DNA from: Rhodoferax sp. OV413
GTDB taxonomy: Bacteria > Pseudomonadota > Gammaproteobacteria > Burkholderiales > Burkholderiaceae_C
DNA: 64,000 bases
Assembly: GCA_945861785.1 (NCBI GenBank)
Contig: CAMAWD010000009.1
Location: 1 to 64,000 of the forward strand
Direction: 5' to 3'
Shown here: positions 17,063 to 25,805 of the stretch, one piece after another
Layout: each line of letters starts with the position of its first letter
Position numbering within the stretch: position 1 is the stretch's first letter
Made by a program: the position numbers and the translations under genes
The notes under the pieces: generated by a model
Seen by the model: only the letters and a program-made list of their open reading frames with translations
Told to the model about the DNA's origin: nothing
The model's database searches: none

Positions 17063-18203
17063 CGCAACCTCACCTGGACCATCGGTGCGCTGGCTGCGGC
17101 CCTGCTGGCCCTGGGTGGCCTGGTTGCGCGCCAGCGTGCGCGCCGCCTGGCCGATCAGGCCGCCGCGCAGCAGGAGCGGGAGCAATTGCAACGGCAACGG
17201 CTGGTCGAACAGAGCAATGCCCGGCTCGAGCCTGCGCTGTGCGCCATGACGGGGTGCCGTGCCGACGAACTGCTCGACCGCCTTGCGACGTACCCGTACT
17301 GGCATCCCGACGATCTCGACAAGTACTGGGAAGAAGGCCGGGCCGCACTGTAGGGAAGGGAGGCGCTGACCGGTTTCGAGTCACGCATCCGCCACCGCGA
17401 TGGGCACGACGTGTTCACCATGGTGTACACGGCGCCACTGATCGATGGCACCGGTGTGCACAAGGGCTGGATGAGTTCGGTTGTCGACATCAGTGCGCAG
17501 AAGCGGGCCGAGGCGCGCGAGCACCTGCAGGCGCAGCAGGTGCAGCACCAGCAGCGTCGGCTCATCCTGGGCGAGATGGTGACAACCATCGCCCATGAAA
17601 TGAACCAGCCACTGATGGCGGTGAACCTGTACGCGAGTGTGGCCAAGGACTACCTCGCGCTCGGCGACATGGTCACGCTCAAGGGCGCGCTTGATGATGT
17701 GCAGGCGCAGGCGCAAAGGGCCGGCGCGGTCCTGCGCAAGATCCGCGGCCATCTCCAACCGCAAACTGAAGATGCCGGTGAGCTCGCGGTCAACGACCTG
17801 GTCACAGATGCGCTCGCACTGCTCAAGCTGCAGATTCGGGCGCAGCAGACCCGGATCGACACCGACCTGCAGCCGGGCCTGCCACTGGTGCGTGGCGATC
17901 GGACTTTGCTGGAGCAGGTGGTGCTGAACCTGATGCTCAACGGCCTGCAGGCCATGCGCGGCACGCCCCTGGTGCAACGGCGTCTGGAGATCGACACCTC
18001 GTTGGTGGAGGGGTTCGTCCAGGTCCGTGTGTCCGACCACGGTCCCGGTATCGGCCCGGAGGTTGCGGCGAAAATGTTCGAGCCCTTCTTCACCGCCAAG
18101 CCCGATGGTTTTGGGCTTGGTTTGAGTATTTGCCGCACCATCATCGAAAGCCACCGCGGGCGTTTGTCGTTTGCGAACCGGCCGGACGGCGGTGCCGTCT
18201 GGC
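17063..18203 (+). pseudogene. Sensor histidine kinase remnant (DctS-like), truncated with an internal stop
   Basis: The frame opens in the last transmembrane segment (LTWTIGALAAALLALGGLVARQ), continues with a coiled coil and a PAS domain (YWHPDDLDKYWEEGRAAL), hits TAG at 17351-17353, and resumes in the same frame with GREALTGFESRIRHRDGHDV. The kinase core is intact: H-box GEMVTTIAHEMNQPLMAVN, N-box VVLNLMLNGLQAM, G1 DHGPGIGP, G2 GFGLGLSI. The N-terminal sensor domain is missing, and the C-terminus runs straight into the middle of a response regulator at about 18203. It resembles kinases that control dicarboxylate uptake. A protein starting after the TAG (for example at 17411) would be cytosolic and lack input. 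Confidence 0.8.
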
Positions 18204-18563
18204 ATGTCTGGGTTGCAGGTGTTCGATGCCCTGCTCCAGTGCGAGAGCCCGATCGTCGTGCTTTTTCTTTCGGGTACCGGCACGATTGCGGATGCCATCG
18301 ATGCCACCCGCAAAGGCGCGTTCGGCTGGCTGGTGAAACCGTGCACCGATACCGAACTGCTGGAGAAAATCGACGGGGCACTCGCGCAGGCCGGCGGTGC
18401 CGCTGAAAAGCACAAAGCCCGCCAATCCGCCCGGCTCCTCTGGAACAAGCTCACCCCGCGTGAAGCGCAGGTTGCACGCCTGGTCGCGCCGGTGCATCCT
18501 CTGCCTGCCTATGGCAACGGCCGTTCCGGGCCCTGGGCACCCTGGGCGCGGGCAGTGAGATAG
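18204..18563 (+). pseudogene. FixJ/DctR-type response regulator fragment
   Basis: The frame encodes the second half of a receiver domain (GLQVFDALLQ, IVVLFLSGTGTIADAIDATRKGAF, LVKPCTDTELL with the conserved lysine) and the beginning of a LuxR-type HTH (LTPREAQVARLVA), then diverges and stops at 18561. The first half with the phosphorylated aspartate is absent: the kinase frame passes into the regulator frame within a few bases near 18200. Both ends are therefore deletion junctions. The tail overlaps the convergent cytochrome gene by 55 bases. Confidence 0.8.
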
Positions 18564-19033
18564 GCGTAAAGGTCCAGGATGTGCGCGTTCACACGGGGTT
18601 CGCTGCCCCAGGCCGGCATTTCCAAAGGCGTTCCGCCGCGTTGCAGCACGGTGTCGACCTGGGCTTCACGGGCGGTGCGCTCACCGCTGCCAGCCGCCAC
18701 CGGCATTCCCCAGTCGTAACGCGTGAGCACCAGCCCCACAAACTGGCGCGGCCCCATGGCGCGAACGATCGGCAGCAAGTCGGGGGTGCCCGCTGTACCG
18801 TTGGCGGTGGGGCCGTGGCAGGACGCGCATTTGTCCTGAAAGACGCGCCACCCCAGGTGGACCGACCCCTGGGGCTTCGACATCCGCTCGAGTTCCTGGG
18901 CCGGGCGGGTGTTTTGCACCTCCACCGCGCAGCCTGCCATGACCATGGTTGCGGCCAGCATTGCCAAGAGCCCCTGCAAGCGCCGTGGCGCAGCCAGGCG
19001 AACAGACTGATTCGTCAAACCCGAAAAGCGCAT
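18509..19033 (-). CDS. Lipoprotein cytochrome c
   Basis: A 174-residue protein. The ATG at 19033 follows GAGGAG by 7 bases. A hydrophobic N-terminal segment ends in a lipobox (VMAGC, Cys35), so the mature protein is probably anchored to the membrane facing the periplasm. Haem is attached at CASCH (Cys69, Cys72, His73); a likely distal methionine is in TPLEMPAWG. One haem only. It is a class I c-type electron carrier; the partner is not apparent. The only adjacent genes on the left are the kinase/regulator relics. Confidence 0.85.
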   Translation of the reverse strand: MRFSGLTNQSVRLAAPRRLQGLLAMLAATMVMAGCAVEVQNTRPAQELERMSKPQGSVHLGWRVFQDKCASCHGPTANGTAGTPDLLPIVRAMGPRQFVGLVLTRYDWGMPVAAGSGERTAREAQVDTVLQRGGTPLEMPAWGSEPRVNAHILDLYAYLTARAQGAQGPERPLP

Positions 19034-19330
19034 CGCCGATCTCCTCGTCACTGCCGGGCCAGCTCCCGCCAACCAGCACCACAACCCGGCTGTCTGGATC
19101 CTGCTCTGCGTTGCGCCAGCTGGCAAGCCGCATGTGCGCTTGTGTTGTCGGAGATCAGTCCGGCGCACAAATATGCTGGCGGACCCGGTTGCGTGGCCGC
19201 CGCCCCACCTTGTCCGCAGGTATCCCGCAAGCAACACATCGCCAGGACCTTGCGAATCTGCAATCGATCCGCACTCCGCGCCCGGTAGACTGGCCGTGGC
19301 CGTGGCCCGGACCGGGCGGAGGGTGTCTGC
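19034..19330. other. Intergenic region without a recognised gene
   Basis: These 297 bases separate the divergent cytochrome c and DUF6629 genes. No frame in it resembles a protein, and I see no strong promoter or repeat; the promoters of both genes must lie here. Confidence 0.5.
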
Positions 19331-19978
19331 ATGTGTTTCTCATCGGAAGCCAGTTTTGCTGTGGGCACCTACCTCCTGGGCGTTTGTGCAATGACCGTTC
19401 GCCATGTTCGGGATCCGCGTGAATGGCCCTTCGCCAGCATTCCCCTCCTGTTTGCGCTCCAGCAGTTCAGCGAGGGTGTTGTCTGGCTCACGTTCCGGCA
19501 TGACGCGCCTGGCCTCCGTGGGGTCATGACGCAGCTGTACTCCTTCTTTTCCCATGTGTTGTGGCCCGTCTGCATCCCCTTGGCCGTGCTCGTGATGGAG
19601 CCACCCGGCACGCGCCGGCGTGCCCTGGGTCTGCTGGTGGCGATCGGGCTTGGGGTCGGCGCGTACCTGCTGGTTGCCCTGCTCGAATACCCTTTGGTCG
19701 CGCGCGAATCGGGCCACCACATCGAATACCTGACCCCTCCGTATTTCCTCACGGCTGCCACGATGCTGTACCTGGTTGCGACAACTATCAGCCTGATGCT
19801 GTCGTCACACCGCGCACTGCGGCTTTTTGGGCAACTGGCCGTGGTGTCCTTCGCGCTCGCTTACGGTGTCTACCAGACCTGGTTTATTTCGGTCTGGTGC
19901 TTCTTTGCAGCGGTCCTGAGCACGGTGGTGTTGTTTCATTTCCGGGGGGGCACGTTGATTCGAAAGGTTTCTGCCTGA
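19331..19978 (+). CDS. DUF6629-like integral membrane protein
   Basis: A 215-residue protein with six or seven hydrophobic segments. The start MCFSSEASFAVGTYLLGV and the LFALQQFSEGVVW stretch in the second helix fit the DUF6629 family as I remember it. No catalytic motif is visible and the function is unknown. It stands alone. Confidence 0.65.
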   Translation: MCFSSEASFAVGTYLLGVCAMTVRHVRDPREWPFASIPLLFALQQFSEGVVWLTFRHDAPGLRGVMTQLYSFFSHVLWPVCIPLAVLVMEPPGTRRRALGLLVAIGLGVGAYLLVALLEYPLVARESGHHIEYLTPPYFLTAATMLYLVATTISLMLSSHRALRLFGQLAVVSFALAYGVYQTWFISVWCFFAAVLSTVVLFHFRGGTLIRKVSA

Positions 19979-20022
19979 GGTGGAACTGCGCCCACGCCTG
20001 CCATCGCGCTCGCGTCCTGCCC

Positions 20023-21084
20023 TCAGACCGTCGCGATCGGTGTGACCGGTGAACCCACCGCGCCGGGCAGCCGCAGTGGCGGCGCGGTCAGCAAGAAACG
20101 GTTGCGGCCGTGGGCCCGCAGCCAGGAGGCCAATGGCGTCAGGTGCCAGATTTCGCCCAGGTGCACCCCCAGCTTGAACAGGCAGTGCTCGTGCAGCGGC
20201 AATGCGGCGCAGCTGCCCGGGTGGCTCGAGGCGGGATGCGCCTCGACCGCGTAGTTGTCGGCGATCAGGGCAACCAGGCCGCTGTCGGTGATCCATTGCA
20301 GCAGCCGTGGATCGCGCCCTTCGAGCGCCGCGCAGCTGTTCTCGAGTCGGTGTGCGTCAGGTTGCCGGTTCATCTCCAGAATCATTTCCGCGAAGCCGGT
20401 GTGCAGACAGACCATGTCGCCCGGTTCGATCTCAACCGCGTCCTTTTTCAGGATGTCCTGCAGCCGGTCGTAGTCGATCAGCACCCGCTCGCGCCCGACA
20501 TGGGCGTGCAGGTCGACCATCACGGCCCGGCCCTGCACGCAGCGTTCGGACATGTTCTCGATGCCGAGCTTGTTCGCGCCCGATGTCGACTCACGCGGCA
20601 CCTTGGCGAAGTCGAAAATGCCGGCGCCAGCCGCGGATGCAGGCCCGGTCACGTCGATGCCGGCGCGAAAGCCGTTGTAGTAGACCGCCTGCGGCTCCCC
20701 GGTGCCTTGGGCGTCGAACACCGAACCCACGTGCGCCAGGCTGTCCCACTGGGTGCTGTACTGCAGGTGCATGACCACCAGGTCGTCGCTGATCACGTCG
20801 GTGCAGGACGGCTCGTCGCAACGCAACTGGTAGTTCATGTTGGCCCGGCCGTTGCGCAAGGTCGGGCGCAACACCGGTGGCAGGCGGCGCGGGTTGAGCA
20901 CGTTGCCACCGGGAAAGTCCAGCGGCAGGCTCAGGTTGAAGGTCAGGCCCTCGCGCACTTCCTGCATACCCTGCAGCACCTTGTCGGGGGTGAGCAGGTT
21001 CATCCGGCCGCACTGGTCGTCCGGGCCGAAGTCGCCCCAGGTGGAGCCCTCGGGCCGCTGCTTCCAACGGGTTGACTGTGTCAT
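20023..21084 (-). CDS. Cyclase family protein (kynurenine formamidase-like hydrolase)
   Basis: A 353-residue protein of the Cyclase (PF04199) family. The metal-site region reads QYSTQWDSLAHVGSVF, a variant of the family HxGTHxDxPxH in which some histidines are replaced, as is common in this long bacterial branch. Further family-like patterns are RAVMVDLHAHVG and GDMVCLHTGFAEM. Members hydrolyse amides or lactones, kynurenine formamidase being the best known. The ATG at 21084 is chosen; the frame continues upstream but without family similarity. It is divergent from the MFS gene 101 bases away. Confidence 0.8.
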   Translation of the reverse strand: MTQSTRWKQRPEGSTWGDFGPDDQCGRMNLLTPDKVLQGMQEVREGLTFNLSLPLDFPGGNVLNPRRLPPVLRPTLRNGRANMNYQLRCDEPSCTDVISDDLVVMHLQYSTQWDSLAHVGSVFDAQGTGEPQAVYYNGFRAGIDVTGPASAAGAGIFDFAKVPRESTSGANKLGIENMSERCVQGRAVMVDLHAHVGRERVLIDYDRLQDILKKDAVEIEPGDMVCLHTGFAEMILEMNRQPDAHRLENSCAALEGRDPRLLQWITDSGLVALIADNYAVEAHPASSHPGSCAALPLHEHCLFKLGVHLGEIWHLTPLASWLRAHGRNRFLLTAPPLRLPGAVGSPVTPIATV

Positions 21085-21185
21085 GGACGATCGCCTGGGT
21101 GGTGTGACGCCGGATTGTCCGGCAAGGTGTCGATTCAAACACAGCTCGCGCCGGGCGCCGCTATCGGCTGCATTACATTCGGTCA

Positions 21186-22400
21186 ATGATCCCTGTTGCC
21201 TTCTCGCTGCGGCGAATCGCCTTGCCGGCCTTCGGGCCCTCCCTGTTGTTCGGACTCGGTGAAGGGGCGATCCTGCCGGTGATCCCGCTCACCGCGCTGG
21301 CGATGGGCGCATCGGTTCCGGTGACGGCCCTGCTGGTGTCGCTGATCGGCATCGGTTCGCTGGTGAGCAACATCCCGGCTTCGCTGATCACCATGCACCG
21401 TGGCGAGCGCTGGACCATCGTCGCTGGCGCAATCTGGTGCGCAGTGGCGATTGCGCTGTGCGGGTGGTCAGGGCACCTCGGCATGTTTGCCGTGGGCAGC
21501 TTCATGGTCGGCATGTCGCAGGCGGTGTTCACGCTTGCTCGCCAGAGCTACCTCGCGGCGGTGGTGCCGGTCGAGTTCCGCGCACGCGCGATGTCCACGC
21601 TGGGTGGAAGCATGCGCATCGGCATGTTCATCGGCCCTTTCGTTGCTGCTGCCGCGATTCACCGTTATGGCCTTGTCGGCGCCTACGGCGTCGGGATCGC
21701 GGCGCTGCTGGCTTCGGGTACAGTGGCCGCACGCATGCCCGACCTGGTCGTGGACGCGGTCGACGCCGATCGGGGACTTGCCAGCCCAAAACCGACGCCA
21801 CCGACGATGCTGTCGACGCTGCGGGACAATCGCCATGTCTTCATCACCTTGGGCATCGGCATCCTGTTGGTCAGTGCTTCGAGGACGACGCGGCAGACCA
21901 TCATCCCGCTGTGGGCGGACCATCTTGCCCTCGCGCCCTCGGTGACTTCGCTGATCTACGGCCTGGCGGGCGGCGTCGACATGCTGCTTTTCTACCCTGC
22001 CGGCAAGGTGATGGACAAGCTCGGCCGGCGTTGGGTGGTGGTGCCTTCGTTGGTCATCATGGGTGCAGGGCTGCTTGCGGTGCCACTGACCCGCGATGCG
22101 GCGACCTTGCTGGTCGCGGCGATGGTGATCGGTATTGGAAATGGCATTGGTTCGGGCATGATGATGACGCTCGGTGCCGACCATTCACCGAGCACGGGGC
22201 GCGCGCATTTTTTTGGCGTCTGGCGCCTTATGGCGGACATCGGAGCCTCGTGCGGCCTGGCACTGCTGTCACTGATGGCCGCAACGTTCACCTTGGGCGC
22301 AGGCATCGCGGTGACCGGGCTGGTGTCATTCCTGGCCGCCGGGCAGTTGGCCTACTGGATCCCCCGGGTGAAATCCCAGGCGCGGGACGCAACGCGTTGA
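21186..22400 (+). CDS. MFS transporter
   Basis: A 404-residue protein with about twelve transmembrane segments, including LSVFGLGEGAILPVIPLT-like first helix (residues 15-35), a cytoplasmic loop between helices 6 and 7 (about residues 190-215), and IIPLWADHLALAPSVTSLIYGLAGGVD in the second half. It belongs to the drug/sugar efflux-like MFS; no substrate can be assigned. The start ATG at 21186 directly precedes the conserved first helix. Confidence 0.85.
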   Translation: MIPVAFSLRRIALPAFGPSLLFGLGEGAILPVIPLTALAMGASVPVTALLVSLIGIGSLVSNIPASLITMHRGERWTIVAGAIWCAVAIALCGWSGHLGMFAVGSFMVGMSQAVFTLARQSYLAAVVPVEFRARAMSTLGGSMRIGMFIGPFVAAAAIHRYGLVGAYGVGIAALLASGTVAARMPDLVVDAVDADRGLASPKPTPPTMLSTLRDNRHVFITLGIGILLVSASRTTRQTIIPLWADHLALAPSVTSLIYGLAGGVDMLLFYPAGKVMDKLGRRWVVVPSLVIMGAGLLAVPLTRDAATLLVAAMVIGIGNGIGSGMMMTLGADHSPSTGRAHFFGVWRLMADIGASCGLALLSLMAATFTLGAGIAVTGLVSFLAAGQLAYWIPRVKSQARDATR

Positions 22401-22590
22401 TCAGGCCAGTGCTGCAATGGAACTTTCCGGGTGGCATGTTCGTTCGTGGGCAGGGATTGCAATTCGACGGAGTTGTGCCTGTTGCCGCTGCTGGCGCCCA
22501 ACGGATCCGTTGCCCGGCACGCCAAAGGCCCGATGTCCCAACTGGACCAAGCGGTTGTTGCGCTTGTTGGTACTGCCAGCAATGACAATC

Positions 22591-22664
22591 TGGAGCGGGT
22601 GAAGGGAATCGAACCCTCGTATGCAGCTTGGGAAGCTGCCGTTCTGCCATTGAACTACACCCGC
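22591..22664 (-). tRNA. tRNA-Gly (anticodon CCC)
   Basis: On the minus strand the sequence folds as a full cloverleaf: acceptor GCGGGTG/CACCCGC, D stem GTTC/GAAC, anticodon stem GCAGC/GCTGC with loop TTCCCAA (anticodon CCC), T stem GAGGG/CCCTT with loop TTCGATT, discriminator T and an encoded CCA. It is 74 bases with the CCA. An integrase remnant begins 125 bases beyond its 5' end. Confidence 0.95.
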
Positions 22665-22715
22665 ATTTCGCAACCCGTTGATTTGTATGGGTTGTATCGC
22701 CTAAGCCCTTGATTC

Positions 22716-22737
22716 GGCGTAGGTTTTGGCGTAGGTT
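22716..22737 (+). repeat. Two tandem copies of GGCGTAGGTT upstream of the integrase remnant
   Basis: GGCGTAGGTT occurs at 22716-22725 and again at 22728-22737, a 12-base period, between tRNA-Gly and the integrase start. Short direct repeats at this place can be integrase arm-type binding sites, which is an inference here. Confidence 0.45.
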
Positions 22738-22789
22738 GGATTCCCCTGCCTGCCACCGATCCCCACGCCCCAGGCAGGAGTATAAAGCG

Positions 22790-23035
22790 GTGCAATTCGA
22801 CGCGCGTGCGGCCAAGCTGTTGCGACCCGGCCAGCATCTGGTTGTCGGCGGTTGTCCAGGCCTGCGCCTGGAAGTTGCGCCAAGCACCAAGACCTGGACG
22901 TACCGGTACAAGTCACCCCTTGATGGCCGGATGAAACAAGCCGCGCTCGGGCAGTGGCCGCGTATGGGCATCATGGAGGCTGCGCAGGCGTGGCAGGAGA
23001 AGCGTCAACAGCGGGGCGATGGGGTAGAGCCGGGC
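22790..23035 (+). pseudogene. Tyrosine integrase remnant (DUF4102 N-terminal domain only)
   Basis: GTG at 22790 has GGAG 9 bases upstream. About 82 residues match the N-terminal arm-binding domain of P4-type phage/ICE integrases (FDARAAKLLRPGQHLVVGG, LRLEVAPSTKTWTYRYKS, QAALGQWPRMGIMEAAQAW). After about 23035 the frame loses similarity, and neither the core-binding nor the catalytic R-H-R-Y domain is found. It is the remains of an element that used the nearby tRNA-Gly. Confidence 0.75.
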
Positions 23036-23728
23036 ACATTGAATCCGGCAGGGGCGAAGCTGGAGCGCTGGCTGCCTGACGGCGCATGGAATCGGCCATC
23101 GAGCCCGTTGCATCCCGGCCGGCAGCCAGCAACCCGCGCCCGGATGCCTTCGACTTGCTGGAGGCGCACAAAGGCGTCGTCGCGTGGCGTCGGGCCTAGA
23201 GACGAAAGCTTTCCAGCGAGCCATCGAGACCTGGTGGCCTTATTGGAAAGCGATGTGTGGCAACTGAGTCCAGCATACAGTCTCAGGCAGCTTCGACCAA
23301 GCCACTCTTACTTCATTTTCCCATGTGCCTTCAGCAATTTTTTGGCCTGCGCGACTGACCTTGACTCCAAGGCGTGAACAGTGCCCATCCTCGTTGCGGT
23401 GTCTGATGCGCTCTTGCAGTCCCGAATGCTTGAGTTCACGAAAGTGCGACTCCAGAGCTTGCGGGGTTCTGGCCGGCCGGAAGGAAGGTCAACGCACCCC
23501 CGGTCTCCTTGCGCGAATGTCGGATGAGCCGAAAAATATTGTGCTTTTGGATATTTGAGTGCATCTGACACTGCCAACTGCGCGCGCTCGGGCGCCGCAG
23601 GGTGTGCCACGACGAGCGCAGCCGGTCTGGGGCCACACGGACCTTGAGTGGGCAGACAAAGGAGGTCGAATCATGCGGCGCCGCACAGGCGTTCAATAGG
23701 TTGCGAAAGAATGCCCCGGCGCAGGCAG
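23036..23728. other. Degenerate island sequence, no confident gene
   Basis: Short coding-like pieces occur but none is complete. On the plus strand, ATG 23086 opens 37 codons (ending at 23197), and a frame change leads to AFQRAIETWWPYWKAMCGN ending near 23268. On the minus strand 23610-23308 could encode a 100-residue protein ending in a basic ALESRSVAQAKKLLKAHGKMK tail. I recognise no family in either. The stretch is less G+C-rich in places than its surroundings and is best read as debris of the integrated element. Confidence 0.4.
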
Positions 23729-24658
23729 CTATGTCGGTGGTGCACCGTATTTCCGAACTGCCAGCGGCACCAAGTTGGCCAGCTCGCTCAGCACCGCACG
23801 TGTCGCCCTCGATATGGGACGCTGCCGCGTTATGCCCACTGTGATAGTACGTGGAATCGACGGCTGGAGCACGCGTGCGGACATCAGCATTCCTGCCCGA
23901 GCCTCTTCGTAGACTGCGGCGTATGGCATCAATCCACAGACGTCGCTTTTCCTGACGACATCCTTGATCGCGGAAATCGTGTCGATCTCGATCCTGATGT
24001 TCAGCTGAACCCGCTTTCTTCGTGCAATCTGGTCGAGCATCGCACGCAAGCCGTTTGGGGCGCTGGGAACGGCGAGGGCGACCTTGGACAACTGCGAAAA
24101 CGTGATTTGACCCGTCGCCAGCAACGGGTTGCCGGGCCTGCCGACCAGGTAGGTGTCCATCCTGGCCAGGACTTCCTCGCCGCGCGGCGCGGTACGACCG
24201 TATCGATTGATGACCGCCAGGTCCAGGTGGCCGAAGGTCACCTGCTCGTCAAGCGCGCCGCTGAAGCCCTCGGTGATCCGCAATAGGACGGCCGGATATT
24301 TCGCGCTCATCGCTGTCATCAATTGACCGATCACATGCCGTGTGATCGACGGCAACATGCCCACATGCACGACGCCCGACGGGATACCCGAGGCTTCATG
24401 CGCCAGATCATCGAGGCGCTGGGCTTGCGCCAGCAGTGCGCGTACCTGGGGCAACATCCGTTGACCGAATCCGCTGAGGGTCACACCGCGGCCCGTCCGC
24501 TCGAACAAACGATCACCCCAGCGTTCCTCAAGCAGCGCGATGTGCCGGCTGACGGCCGACTGGGCGATGCCGAGCGCCTTGGCCGCTTTGGACAGCGAGC
24601 CCAGCTCCGCCACATGGCTGATCACATCGAGTCGCTCGTAACGCATCTTCAAGGGCAT
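23729..24658 (-). CDS. LysR family transcriptional regulator
   Basis: A 309-residue regulator. The winged HTH occupies residues 6-65 (ERLDVISHVAELGSLSKAAKALGIAQSAVSRHIALLEE), followed by the linker helix and a periplasmic-binding-like effector domain from about residue 90 (VVHVGMLPSITRHV). It is divergent from the hot-dog gene and the Dpp/CoA-transferase operon, so it is the likely activator of that unit in response to a pathway intermediate. A symmetric GATATC repeat lies in the space between. Confidence 0.88.
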   Translation of the reverse strand: MPLKMRYERLDVISHVAELGSLSKAAKALGIAQSAVSRHIALLEERWGDRLFERTGRGVTLSGFGQRMLPQVRALLAQAQRLDDLAHEASGIPSGVVHVGMLPSITRHVIGQLMTAMSAKYPAVLLRITEGFSGALDEQVTFGHLDLAVINRYGRTAPRGEEVLARMDTYLVGRPGNPLLATGQITFSQLSKVALAVPSAPNGLRAMLDQIARRKRVQLNIRIEIDTISAIKDVVRKSDVCGLMPYAAVYEEARAGMLMSARVLQPSIPRTITVGITRQRPISRATRAVLSELANLVPLAVRKYGAPPT

Positions 24659-24666
24659 CCTTTTTA

Positions 24667-24695
24667 TTGATATCTGATATCCAGAATTCTACAAA
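24667..24695 (+). promoter_or_regulatory. Putative promoter overlapping a LysR-type operator
   Basis: TTGATA (24667-24672) and TACAAA (24690-24695) are 17 bases apart and point toward the hot-dog gene. GATATCTGATATC (24669-24681) is a perfect 13-base palindrome centred on T, built of two GATATC units, and it overlaps the -35. It starts about 10 bases from the LysR start codon, a usual place for autoregulation. The assignment to the LysR protein is inference. Confidence 0.5.
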
Positions 24696-24936
24696 ATGTC
24701 ATATCCTGGCTACCTTATACTGCCGTGAACCTCTGACATTGCGATTCACTTTTTCCGGGCTTGGCGGTGGCTGAGCAGCCGGTAACGATGCCCGGGAACG
24801 CGACAAGTCACGCAGGGAACTCCTGGTGGTGACTTCATCTCTTGGGCCATTCGCGCCGCCATGGATGTTGAACCGGCGTGTCGCGGTGCCAGTGGGATGT
24901 CCGCGTATTGAATACCAAACCCATTGGGAGTCCGTC

Positions 24937-25767
24937 TTGAGCCAAGTGCAAAGTGTTTTCAAGGTTACCGTTCAGTTGGGTCACGTTGCCGACTGGTCCG
25001 GCTCGATTCATGACGACAGCTCCGCCCAGAACTACGGCTACCGAGCGGCGCTTGTTCCCGGTCCATCGCTGCATGGCTACCTGACGCGTCCGGTGGTCGA
25101 GCGGTGGGGCGAGGAATGGCTTGAGCACGGCACCATGTCCTCGCATTGCCGTCGCCCGGCCTACGACCGCCAGGAGTTGACCATCACGGCAACCATGGAC
25201 CCAGGCGATGCCCGGCGCATGTCGGTCGTGGCCACGGATGCGCAGGGCCATGTGGTAGCGCAAGGTGATGCGACGCTGCCGGTGGATCGGCCGGCTGTTC
25301 CGGATGTCGCGGCATTCACCTCGATTGCGTTCCAGCAACCGCTTCCCGTCGTCGCGGCCGGATCGATTCCGATCCAGTTGCGCTTCATGTCCAAGAATGA
25401 GGCCTTCACTGAGAAGGACAACCAGGACTACCTGGAGTTGTTGGCGGACACCTGGCCGGTCTATAGGCAAAAAGGCCTGGTCCACGCGAGTTACGCGATG
25501 CGTCTGGCCACACACAACGGTACGCGCAGTTTTGTGTCTCCGACGCCCGGCATCTATGTGACGGGATGGACCCAGCATCTCAATATCGCGCACGTGGGCG
25601 ACCGGCTGCGAACCGCTGGTTGGGTCACCAACAGCTTCGAGCGCAAGGGCAACCAGTTCTACGAGACGGAGGAGATGGTGTTTGCCAATGACACCACGCC
25701 GATTGCGCACATTCGCCGGTCGGTGATCTATGCGATTCGCCCGAAGTCGGCAGTTGTCGCCGCCTGA
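24937..25767 (+). CDS. Hot-dog fold, MaoC/dehydratase-like protein
   Basis: About 276 residues. The early part (HVADWSGSIHDDSSAQNYGYRAALVPG) resembles the MaoC/R-hydratase motif, in which an Asp and a His sit ahead of a G-(F/Y)-x-x-x-(L/V)-x-x-G turn, suggesting a hydratase or thioesterase acting on a CoA ester. The C-terminal half (AMRLATHNGTRSFVSPTPGIYV, and HVGDRLRTAGWVTNSFERKG) looks like a second hot-dog unit. TTG at 24937 with GGGAG 6 bases upstream is the chosen start; the frame is open to 24826. It is followed 38 bases later by the Dpp ATPase gene, and a CoA-transferase ends the same run. Confidence 0.6.
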   Translation: MSQVQSVFKVTVQLGHVADWSGSIHDDSSAQNYGYRAALVPGPSLHGYLTRPVVERWGEEWLEHGTMSSHCRRPAYDRQELTITATMDPGDARRMSVVATDAQGHVVAQGDATLPVDRPAVPDVAAFTSIAFQQPLPVVAAGSIPIQLRFMSKNEAFTEKDNQDYLELLADTWPVYRQKGLVHASYAMRLATHNGTRSFVSPTPGIYVTGWTQHLNIAHVGDRLRTAGWVTNSFERKGNQFYETEEMVFANDTTPIAHIRRSVIYAIRPKSAVVAA

Positions 25768-25805
25768 AGTGACTGACAGCCGTCTCCATTCGTTCGAAGG
25801 CCCCG

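Noticed and set aside
22401-22590. A short match TGCAATTCGACG (near 22460) to the integrase start as an attachment repeat
   Set aside because: The 12-base match lies within coding sequence of the integrase at the other copy and is not at a tRNA end; probably chance.
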